Shown piece after piece: positions 1 through 5,276 of a DNA stretch of 6,424 bases; position 1 is the stretch's first letter; each line of letters opens with the position of its first letter. The stretch spans positions 1 to 6,424 of the forward strand of contig JAODBQ010000161.1 in the NCBI GenBank assembly GCA_025464045.1. The letters are read 5' to 3'. The notes under the pieces were generated by a model that made no database searches, was not told where the DNA came from, and saw nothing but the letters and a program-made list of their open reading frames with translations. This stretch comes from Ilumatobacteraceae bacterium (lineage in GTDB: Bacteria; Actinomycetota; Acidimicrobiia; Acidimicrobiales; Ilumatobacteraceae). Both the position numbers and the translations under genes were made by a program.

Positions 1-1
1 G

Positions 2-745
2 CGGGCGCAGGCCGCGCGTGAGAAGGCTGCGGCCGAGGCTGCGCCTGCCGCTGCGGAACCCGCGGCGGCTGCTGGCGCGTCGGAGCCCGCTGCTGATCCG
101 CGGATCCCTGCCCACCTGCTCGAGCGGTCGCGTGCCGCGCGCGCCAAGACCGAGGAGGGCGGCGGTGGCGTCGCCGTCCAGGAGAAGGTGGCCAGCGTCG
201 TCGCGGCGCCGCCGACGGCCGCCGGTGTCCCCGCCGGCGCCGGCCCGGGCGGCCACACGCAGCGCCTGCTCACCGTCGTCAAGAGCGGCTCGATCCAGGA
301 CGTCAAGGCCTCCCCGGTCGACAAGGTCCACACCTGGCCGCACCTGCTGGTCGGTGAGTTCGTCGCCGCGCTCGCCTGCCTGACGTTCCTGTTCATGTTC
401 TCGGTGTGGATCAACGCCCCACTGATGCAGCAGGCCAACCCGAACCTGACGCCGAACCCGTCGAAGGCGCCGTGGTACTTCCTCGGCCTGCAAGAACTGC
501 TGACGATGTTCCACCCGATGATCGCCGGCGTGACGATCCCCGGCGTCGGGCTGATCATGCTGATCCTCGCGCCGTACATCGACAAGAACCCCTCCAACAA
601 GCCGGAGGACCGCAAGTTCGCGACGGCGCTGATGACGATCCACCTGATGTTCTGGGCGACGCTCGTGATCATCGGTTCGTTCTTCAGGGGACCCGGCTTC
701 AACTTCACGCTCCCGTGGCGTGACGGCATCTTCTTCGATCTGTGA
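2..745 (+). CDS. qcrB: Cytochrome b of a bc-type quinol:cytochrome c reductase, C-terminal part (5' end outside window)
   Basis: The frame is open to the left edge, so the gene is partial; 247 residues are visible. Residues about 1-110 are hydrophilic and rich in Ala, Pro, Glu and Arg. Three membrane helices follow at about 113-135, 172-192 and 205-228, matching the C-terminal (subunit IV-like) half of cytochrome b. The Qo-site signature is present as APWYF (residues 156-160) within the stretch NPSKAPWYFLGLQELL, where mitochondrial proteins have PEWY. This half of cytochrome b forms much of the quinol-oxidation site; the heme-binding half would lie upstream. The Ala-rich stretch is either a cytoplasmic linker between the two halves or the N-terminal extension of a separate subunit IV. 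A GTG at 188 could be called as a start but has no good ribosome site, and the upstream codons look coding. The next gene is the Rieske protein, 10 bp on, which supports the assignment. Family assignment is confident; fused versus split is undecided. Confidence 0.88.
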   Translation, partial: RAQAAREKAAAEAAPAAAEPAAAAGASEPAADPRIPAHLLERSRAARAKTEEGGGGVAVQEKVASVVAAPPTAAGVPAGAGPGGHTQRLLTVVKSGSIQDVKASPVDKVHTWPHLLVGEFVAALACLTFLFMFSVWINAPLMQQANPNLTPNPSKAPWYFLGLQELLTMFHPMIAGVTIPGVGLIMLILAPYIDKNPSNKPEDRKFATALMTIHLMFWATLVIIGSFFRGPGFNFTLPWRDGIFFDL

Positions 746-747
746 GG
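743..747 (+). promoter_or_regulatory. Ribosome binding site of the Rieske gene, overlapping the cytochrome b stop
   Basis: TGAGG at 743-747 includes the TGA stop of cytochrome b and lies 8 bases before the ATG at 756. It favours the ATG at 756 over an in-frame GTG at 720 inside the cytochrome b gene, and it suggests translational coupling of the two subunits. Confidence 0.5.
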
Positions 748-755
748 CCGACCGA

Positions 756-1619
756 ATGAGTTCTGCAGCCATCATCACCATCGCGGTCGCGGCGGTCGTC
801 GTCCTCGCCGCGATCGCCTTCCTGACGGCAGCCCGGCGAAGCGACGTGCGCGGCGCCGGGGCGCTCAGCAAGGAGACCCGCAAGCGCGACCGCGACTCGG
901 ACGTCGATCTGCCGGCACCGGTCACCCGGGCCGACGCCGAGCACGCCGGCCAGGTCGCGCGCGCCGGCACCGGGCTGGTGCCCGTCGCCTCGTCCTCGCC
1001 GCCGGTCGCGTGGACGGCACCCGACCCCGAGATGATCGGCGTGTCCCGCCGGCAGTTCCTCAACCGCGCCACGGTGACGTTGATGAGCGCAGGGCTCGGT
1101 GCCTTCGCCGCGGCCGGTTTCGTGGCGTTCCTCTGGCCGATCGCCCAGGCCGGATTCGGCGGCAAGGTCAACGTCGGCAAGCTGACCGACGTCATGACCG
1201 GCATCGCGGGTGGTCAGGGCTTCTTCTACAACGCCACGGCCAAGTCGTGGATCACGCCGTACCCGTCCGAGGCGCTGCCGAAGGCGAAGGCGGTCCCGTT
1301 CTACGCACCGATCATGAGCACGATCCAGAACGGGATCATCGTGATGTACCAGAAGTGCCCGCACCTCGGCTGCCGCGTGCCATCGTGCCCGAGCAGCCAG
1401 TGGTTCGAGTGCCCGTGCCACGGCTCGCAGTACAACCACGTCGGTGAGAAGAAGGGCGGTCCCGCGCCCCGCGGCATGGACCACTTCAGCGCCGTGGTCA
1501 CCGCCGGCGGCGACGTCGTCATCGACACCGGCGTCGTCTACACCGGCGTGCCGATCGGCACGAACACCACCGGTCAAGAGGCCGAGGGCCCGCACTGCAT
1601 CGGTGGCGGTCACGAATGA
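756..1619 (+). CDS. qcrA: Rieske [2Fe-2S] iron-sulfur subunit of the cytochrome bc complex
   Basis: This 287-residue protein carries a complete Rieske site: CPHLGC at 201-206 and CPCHGS at 219-224. The cluster ligands are therefore C201, H203, C219 and H222, with C206 and C221 as the usual disulfide pair. It would accept an electron from quinol at the Qo site and pass it to the cytochrome c encoded next. An N-terminal hydrophobic helix (about 4-26) is followed by a charged segment of about 70 residues. Then comes a twin-arginine motif, SRRQFL (97-102), leading into a second helix (about 106-130) and the outer Rieske domain. The motif implies Tat export of the folded, cluster-loaded domain. 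Well-studied actinobacterial QcrA proteins have three helices with Tat acting on the last; here I see only two. An extra Cys, C211, lies between the two ligand boxes. The ATG at 756 was chosen for its ribosome site. The gene overlaps the next by ATGA. Confidence 0.95.
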   Translation: MSSAAIITIAVAAVVVLAAIAFLTAARRSDVRGAGALSKETRKRDRDSDVDLPAPVTRADAEHAGQVARAGTGLVPVASSSPPVAWTAPDPEMIGVSRRQFLNRATVTLMSAGLGAFAAAGFVAFLWPIAQAGFGGKVNVGKLTDVMTGIAGGQGFFYNATAKSWITPYPSEALPKAKAVPFYAPIMSTIQNGIIVMYQKCPHLGCRVPSCPSSQWFECPCHGSQYNHVGEKKGGPAPRGMDHFSAVVTAGGDVVIDTGVVYTGVPIGTNTTGQEAEGPHCIGGGHE

Positions 1620-2707
1620 TCGCCTCCATCGCGAGCACGGATGCCGCCTATGTGATCTTCGCCCTGATCACGATCGGCTGGATCGTCTACTACTTCATGA
1701 ACCGCAAGGCCGCCCGGCCCGAGCTCGGTTCCGAGCAGCTCACCGCACCGAACCGCAAGCCGTACTACGACGACGAGGTGCTCGAGGGCAAGCGGCTGGA
1801 GCGGTTCCAGTTCTTCGGCGTCCTCATGCTCGCCGTCCTCGTCATCGCGATGCCGCTCTACTGGGTGTTCGAGCCGAGCCGTCAGGCCGGTGCCGTCGAG
1901 CACCGTGACAGCCGATTCGTCAACTGGGGTTCGCAGCTCTTCCAGACCACGGCCAACGGCGGCTTCAACTGCGCCGGTTGCCACGGCGGGATGAAGGCGT
2001 CCGGCGGCAACGCGCCCTACGCGGTGACGAACCCGTCCACCGGCGAGGTCAAGTCGGTCAGCTGGTTCGCGCCGGCGCTGAACACCGTCACCTACCGTTT
2101 CGACGACAGCGAAATCACCTACATCCTCACCTACGGCCGGGTCGGTTCGCCGATGTCGGCGTGGGGCGTGGACGGCGGTGGCCCGATGAACGCGCAGCAG
2201 ATCCAGTCGCTGGTCGCCTACATCCACAGCATCCAGATCCCGCGCGTCGATTGCCTGCCGAGCGAGAAGGACCCGCTCACCTGCCCGTCGGGCCACCTGC
2301 CCCCGGACGACCAGGGTCAGATCGCGGCCGCTGCCGCGCAAGCGGCACAGAAGCTCGTCGACGAGGGCAAGTACGCGAGCGTGGACGACGCGATGGGTGA
2401 GGCGCTGTTCAACCTCGACCTGAACAGCGGCGCCTACAGCTGCGCGCGCTGCCACACCATCGGGTGGAGCTACGGCGACCCCGGTCCATCGGGCATCGGT
2501 GCCTACGGCTGGAACCTCACGGGCGGTGCCGCCAACGCCCACTTCGACAGCGAGCAGGACATGATCGACGCAATCAAGGCAGGCTCCCAGCTCGGCAAGC
2601 GCTTCGGCGCCCCGACCGGCCAAGGCACCGGCCGCATGCCCGCCTTCGGCAACCTGCTGACCGACGAGCAGATCAAAGACGTCGTCGAATACGTGCGGAG
2701 CCTCTGA
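1616..2707 (+). CDS. Membrane-anchored diheme cytochrome c, likely bc-complex electron-exit subunit
   Basis: The 363-residue product has two heme c attachment motifs, CAGCH (119-123) and CARCH (276-280). Plausible axial methionines are M180 (SPMSAWG) and M341 (GRMPAFG), giving two class I-like cytochrome c domains in tandem. Two N-terminal helices (about 9-28 and 64-86) flank a basic, presumably cytoplasmic loop. This arrangement places both hemes outside the membrane with the N-terminus also outside. The inter-heme region (about 195-275) contains C213 and C223, which could form a disulfide, and an Ala-rich helical stretch. By position after the Rieske gene it is probably the cytochrome c1-like or QcrC-like subunit, passing electrons to a terminal oxidase. 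Classical actinobacterial QcrC is also diheme but is anchored by a C-terminal helix, so I give no symbol. A soluble-domain donor to an oxidase is an alternative. Its ATG overlaps the Rieske stop (ATGA), indicating coupled translation. Confidence 0.92.
   Translation: MIASIASTDAAYVIFALITIGWIVYYFMNRKAARPELGSEQLTAPNRKPYYDDEVLEGKRLERFQFFGVLMLAVLVIAMPLYWVFEPSRQAGAVEHRDSRFVNWGSQLFQTTANGGFNCAGCHGGMKASGGNAPYAVTNPSTGEVKSVSWFAPALNTVTYRFDDSEITYILTYGRVGSPMSAWGVDGGGPMNAQQIQSLVAYIHSIQIPRVDCLPSEKDPLTCPSGHLPPDDQGQIAAAAAQAAQKLVDEGKYASVDDAMGEALFNLDLNSGAYSCARCHTIGWSYGDPGPSGIGAYGWNLTGGAANAHFDSEQDMIDAIKAGSQLGKRFGAPTGQGTGRMPAFGNLLTDEQIKDVVEYVRSL
2697..2700 (+). promoter_or_regulatory. Ribosome binding site of the unknown membrane protein gene
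   Basis: GGAG at 2697-2700 lies inside the last codons of the cytochrome c gene, 9 bases before the ATG at 2710. It supports that start over in-frame upstream codons that would run through the cytochrome gene. Confidence 0.45.
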
Positions 2708-2709
2708 GC

Positions 2710-3540
2710 ATGGCGACGCTGGCGATCAACTGGCAGCCGCAGATCCGCGGCATCATCATCATCATCATCGCCGTCGGCGTGCTGATGGGGAGCGTGTACC
2801 TGATCCTCGCCACCAACCTCGGCGCCCGCCTCGGGTTCCTGGTGTCGTTCGCCGCACTCGCCGGATGGATCTTCCTGATGGGCACCGTCTGGTGGACGTA
2901 CGGCAAGGGCCTGCTCGGGCCTGATCCGTCGTGGCAGCCGGTACGTGCGAAGACGGTGCTGCAGAGCCCCGTCGCGCTGAACGAGGCCGGGGTGCTGAAG
3001 AGCCCGGTCGTCGAACCAGCGACCAAGGCGCCGATCGACGTCGCGCAGGACGTCGACGCGGCGCTGCGTGCCGAGAAGTGGAAGGAGCTGCTGCCGGCGG
3101 CCACCACGTTCGCGCAGGCCGGCGCGGCTGCCACGGTGCTGCTCGAGGAGTCCGGGGCGTTCGCGGCCGGCCAGTTCCAGGTCGTGGCCGTGTTCGAGCG
3201 CGGTGGCGAGCGCAGCCCGCAGCTGTTCGACGGTGAGCTCGACTTCCTCGCCTTCTTCCACAAGCCGCACTACGCGCTGGTCGAGGTCGCGCCGCTGATC
3301 GAGCAGCGCGCCGAGCCTGGTCGCGCTCCCGCCAAGGCGGTCATCGACCCCACCCAGCCCCACCAGTACGTGTACATGATCCGCGATCTCGGCGCGCGGC
3401 GTGAGCCGGCCGGGTTCATCACCGTCGGGTCGCTCGTGGTCTTCCTCGTCCTGTGCTATCTGTTGCACACCCGCGACCGACAGGTCGAGGAGAACAAGGC
3501 TGCGAAGGCCATTCCGGAGAAGACGTCCGTCTCCGTCTGA
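2710..3540 (+). CDS. Unknown three-helix membrane protein in the bc cluster; candidate accessory subunit
   Basis: I do not recognise this 276-residue protein. Two closely spaced N-terminal helices (about 13-35 and 38-62) are followed by WWTYGKGLLG and DPSWQP (61-77). A soluble region of about 160 residues comes next, then a C-terminal helix (about 235-253) and a charged tail. The basic tail suggests a cytoplasmic C-terminus and an exported middle region; that topology is inference. There is no CxxCH, no Rieske box and only one cysteine (C249, inside the last helix), so it is probably not a redox carrier through heme c or iron-sulfur. Histidines occur in HKPH (184-187). Helix 1 begins with six isoleucines (15-20) encoded by six ATC codons. 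The gene starts 2 bp after the cytochrome c stop and is followed by a gap before nuoA, so it behaves as the last gene of the bc cluster. A structural or assembly role in the bc or bc-oxidase complex is plausible. The coding call is firm; the function is unknown. Confidence 0.85.
   Translation: MATLAINWQPQIRGIIIIIIAVGVLMGSVYLILATNLGARLGFLVSFAALAGWIFLMGTVWWTYGKGLLGPDPSWQPVRAKTVLQSPVALNEAGVLKSPVVEPATKAPIDVAQDVDAALRAEKWKELLPAATTFAQAGAAATVLLEESGAFAAGQFQVVAVFERGGERSPQLFDGELDFLAFFHKPHYALVEVAPLIEQRAEPGRAPAKAVIDPTQPHQYVYMIRDLGARREPAGFITVGSLVVFLVLCYLLHTRDRQVEENKAAKAIPEKTSVSV
2752..2769 (+). repeat. (ATC)6 trinucleotide run within a coding region
   Basis: Six ATC codons in a row encode Ile15-Ile20 of the first helix of the unknown membrane protein. 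Gain or loss of a unit would change helix length by one residue without shifting the frame. Confidence 0.9.
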
Positions 3541-3541
3541 C

Positions 3542-3563
3542 GCGACAGCGCGCTGCGCGTCGC
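3542..3563 (+). terminator. GC-rich hairpin after the bc cluster (possible terminator or processing site)
   Basis: GCGAC (3542-3546) pairs with GTCGC (3559-3563). After a bulged A at 3547, GCGC (3548-3551) pairs with GCGC (3555-3558) around a GCT loop, giving a nine-pair stem. It begins one base after the stop of the unknown gene. No T-run follows, so it is not a textbook intrinsic terminator. It could attenuate transcription or protect the 3' end of the bc transcript. In DNA this GC-rich, short hairpins arise by chance fairly often. Confidence 0.35.
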
Positions 3564-3577
3564 CGACCGCAGTGATC

Positions 3578-3607
3578 ACGACACGAGGATCATGACAACG
3601 ACACGAG
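3578..3607 (+). repeat. Short direct repeat upstream of nuoA
   Basis: ACGACACGAG occurs at 3578-3587 and again at 3598-3607, a spacing of 20 bases or about two helical turns, just before the nuoA ribosome site. TGATCA (3573-3578) is a small palindrome beside it. The spacing would suit a regulator binding one face of the DNA, but no known operator is recognised and I see no convincing -10/-35 promoter in the gap. The remainder of 3541-3620 holds only the hairpin and the nuoA ribosome site. Confidence 0.35.
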
Positions 3608-3613
3608 AGGAGG
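3608..3613 (+). promoter_or_regulatory. Ribosome binding site of nuoA
   Basis: AGGAGG at 3608-3613 is a strong Shine-Dalgarno site, 7 bases before the ATG at 3621. A second ATG follows immediately at 3624; the spacing favours the first. Confidence 0.75.
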
Positions 3614-3620
3614 CGACGCG

Positions 3621-4088
3621 ATGATGGGCCAGTACCTACCTGTGGTGTGCCTGCTCGTCCTGGCGACCCTGTTCGGCTCGCTGAGCTTCGGTGCGTCGAA
3701 GTTGCTCGCCCCCCGCCGCCCGAGCAGCGCCAAGTCGGCACCCTACGAGTGCGGCATCGTTCCCAGCCGTGACAACCCGGAACGTTTCCCGGTCACGTTC
3801 TACGTGGTGGCGATGCTGTTCGTGATGTTCGACATCGAGCTGATCTTCATCTATCCGTTCGCGGTCGACCGCGTGTACCTCGGCAGCTACGCGTTCTGGG
3901 AGATGCTCGCGTTCAGCGTGGTGTTCTTCGCCGCGTTCATCTACGTGGTCGCCCGCGGCGCGTTGGAGTGGGGTCCGAGCCAGTTCGCCCGCCGCCTGGA
4001 CGAAGAGGCCGTGAGCCCGGCGCGCACGCTCGACAGCACCATCCGCCGCGTCGGCCTCGAGGGTCGCATCGGGGAGGAGGCGGCATGA
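3621..4088 (+). CDS. nuoA: NADH:quinone oxidoreductase (complex I) subunit A
   Basis: NuoA is a small membrane subunit at the joint between the peripheral and membrane arms of complex I, homologous to mitochondrial ND3. The 155-residue product shows three helices (about 5-29, 58-81 and 91-113). It has the conserved loop with PYECG (41-45), whose C44 matches the ND3 loop cysteine, and the acidic membrane signature [12 protein letters not shown] (70-81) with D71 and E73. Family members are often about 120-145 residues; the excess here is a hydrophilic, charged C-terminal tail after about residue 118, probably cytoplasmic. The gene has a strong ribosome site and follows an 80-bp gap, so it is the first gene of the nuo group. 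It overlaps nuoB by 4 bp (ATGA). Identity is certain from the motifs and the gene order. Confidence 0.96.
   Translation: MMGQYLPVVCLLVLATLFGSLSFGASKLLAPRRPSSAKSAPYECGIVPSRDNPERFPVTFYVVAMLFVMFDIELIFIYPFAVDRVYLGSYAFWEMLAFSVVFFAAFIYVVARGALEWGPSQFARRLDEEAVSPARTLDSTIRRVGLEGRIGEEAA
4071..4080 (+). promoter_or_regulatory. Ribosome binding site of nuoB
   Basis: GGGGAGGAGG at 4071-4080, inside the end of nuoA, lies directly before the nuoB ATG at 4085. This purine-rich stretch decides that start over in-frame upstream codons, and with the ATGA overlap it suggests coupled translation. Confidence 0.7.
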
Positions 4089-4699
4089 GCAAGCCGAACG
4101 GACCCGGCGAGAAGAGCTTCGTGCAGGGCCTGCTCGACGACGGCATGGGCGGTCTGCAGCACAACGCGATCACGGCACGCATCGAGGACCTCGTCAACTG
4201 GGCACGGGCGCGCAGCAGCTGGCCGGCCAACTTCGGCCTGGCGTGCTGCGCGATCGAGATGATGGCCACGGGCGGCGCGCACTACGACCTCGCCCGCTTC
4301 GGGATGGAGGTCTTCCGCGCCTCGCCGCGCCAGGCGGACATCATGATCGTCGCCGGGCGGGTCAGCCAGAAGATGGCCCCGGTCCTGCGCCAGGTCTACG
4401 ACCAGATGATGGAGCCGAAGTGGGTCATCTCGATGGGCGTGTGCGCCTCGTCGGGCGGGATGTTCAACAACTACGCGATCGTGCAGGGCGTCGACCAGGT
4501 GGTCCCGGTGGACGTGTACGCGCCCGGTTGCCCACCGACCCCGGAGACGCTGATCCATGCGATCGAGACGCTCCACGGGCTGATCGAGAACGGCCAGCTC
4601 CTCAAGCGCCGTGCCCAGACCGGCGCCGGTGCGGACGTCCACGTCGAAGCGGTCCCCGCCGGTGATGCGCCGGTGCAGGTGCTCCTGGGGACTCGGTGA
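4085..4699 (+). CDS. nuoB: Complex I subunit B, carrier of [4Fe-4S] cluster N2
   Basis: NuoB holds the terminal iron-sulfur cluster N2, which hands electrons to quinone at the NuoB/NuoD interface on the cytoplasmic side. In this 204-residue protein the four ligands are visible: adjacent cysteines C54 and C55 (GLACCAIE), C120 (GVCASSGG) and C149 (PGCPP). The spacing between them (65 and 29 residues) matches the family exactly. Other conserved features are the [15 protein letters not shown] region after the cysteine pair and the [10 protein letters not shown] segment. The first 25 residues are a variable N-terminus, and the last 30 or so form an Ala/Gly-rich tail beyond the conserved core. The start at 4085 is fixed by the ATGA overlap with nuoA and a strong ribosome site. 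nuoC begins 3 bp after the stop. There are no missing key residues, and the protein looks fully functional. Confidence 0.97.
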   Translation: MSKPNGPGEKSFVQGLLDDGMGGLQHNAITARIEDLVNWARARSSWPANFGLACCAIEMMATGGAHYDLARFGMEVFRASPRQADIMIVAGRVSQKMAPVLRQVYDQMMEPKWVISMGVCASSGGMFNNYAIVQGVDQVVPVDVYAPGCPPTPETLIHAIETLHGLIENGQLLKRRAQTGAGADVHVEAVPAGDAPVQVLLGTR

Positions 4700-4702
4700 A
4701 CG

Positions 4703-5254
4703 ATGACCGACACGAGCGAGGAACACCAGCCCGAGGTCGCCGCGCCCGCTGAGCCGCCGACGATGTACGGCGCACGCCGCGCCGACGTGTACGGCCAGAT
4801 CGTGCTGCACGTCACCCGGGAGCAGTACGTGCCGGTGATCAAGCAGCTGCTCGACGACGGCCACGAGATGTGCATCGACCTCACCGCGGTCGACTACCTG
4901 GCCTTCCCGACACGAACGCTGCCGGACGGCATCGTCGCCGAGCGGTTCGAGATCATCGTCAACCTGCTGTCGATGGGCGCCCGCCGACGCGTCCGGCTGC
5001 GCGTGCAGGTTCCGGGCGACGACCCCGTGGTGCCGACGCTGTTCGATCTCTACCCCGGGACGGAGGCGTTCGAGCGAGAGGTCTACGACATGTTCGGGAT
5101 CACCTTCACCGACCATCCGGATCTCACACGGATCCTGATGCCGGAGGACTGGGAGGGGTACCCGTTGCGCAAGGACTACGAGGTCGGCGAGATCCCGGTG
5201 CAGTTCACCTCCCCCAACCCCGGGCACGCAGACCGGATGGAGCCACGACCGTGA
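4703..5254 (+). CDS. nuoC: Complex I subunit C (30-kDa family)
   Basis: NuoC is a peripheral-arm subunit that packs against NuoD and NuoB; it binds no cofactor. The 183-residue product has the family signature at 124-159: EREVYDMFGI, then HPDLTRIL (138-145), W150 and PLRKDY (154-159). The N-terminal 20 residues are hydrophilic and rich in Pro, Ala and Glu, as is common in actinobacterial NuoC proteins. M21 (ATG at 4763) is an alternative start, but the first ATG sits at operon-like spacing, 3 bp after nuoB, with a modest GGGGA site at 4687-4691. In Escherichia coli nuoC and nuoD are fused; here they are separate genes with a 22-bp gap. The protein appears complete, ending after the conserved RKDY region as short family members do. 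Confidence 0.96.
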   Translation: MTDTSEEHQPEVAAPAEPPTMYGARRADVYGQIVLHVTREQYVPVIKQLLDDGHEMCIDLTAVDYLAFPTRTLPDGIVAERFEIIVNLLSMGARRRVRLRVQVPGDDPVVPTLFDLYPGTEAFEREVYDMFGITFTDHPDLTRILMPEDWEGYPLRKDYEVGEIPVQFTSPNPGHADRMEPRP

Positions 5255-5276
5255 CACAGCACAGAGCGGTACGGCG

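Noticed and set aside
188..190. GTG at 188 as the start of a separate subunit IV gene
   Set aside because: The frame stays open with coding-like composition to the window edge and no clear ribosome site precedes the GTG. A split gene further upstream cannot be excluded.
720..755. GTG at 720 as the start of the Rieske gene
   Set aside because: It lies within the cytochrome b gene and adds 12 residues unlike a membrane N-terminus. The ATG at 756 has a TGAGG site 8 bases upstream and starts directly before the first helix.
705..2623. Minus-strand open frames opposite the Rieske and cytochrome c genes
   Set aside because: They are mirror frames of GC-rich codons lying over genes with complete cofactor motifs. 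No motif or ribosome site supports them.
2503..3741. Long minus-strand open frame across the unknown gene and the gap
   Set aside because: It has the same low-complexity Arg/Asp/Gly-rich composition as other antisense shadows and crosses several genes of the opposite strand. The plus-strand frame instead has coherent membrane helices and operon spacing.
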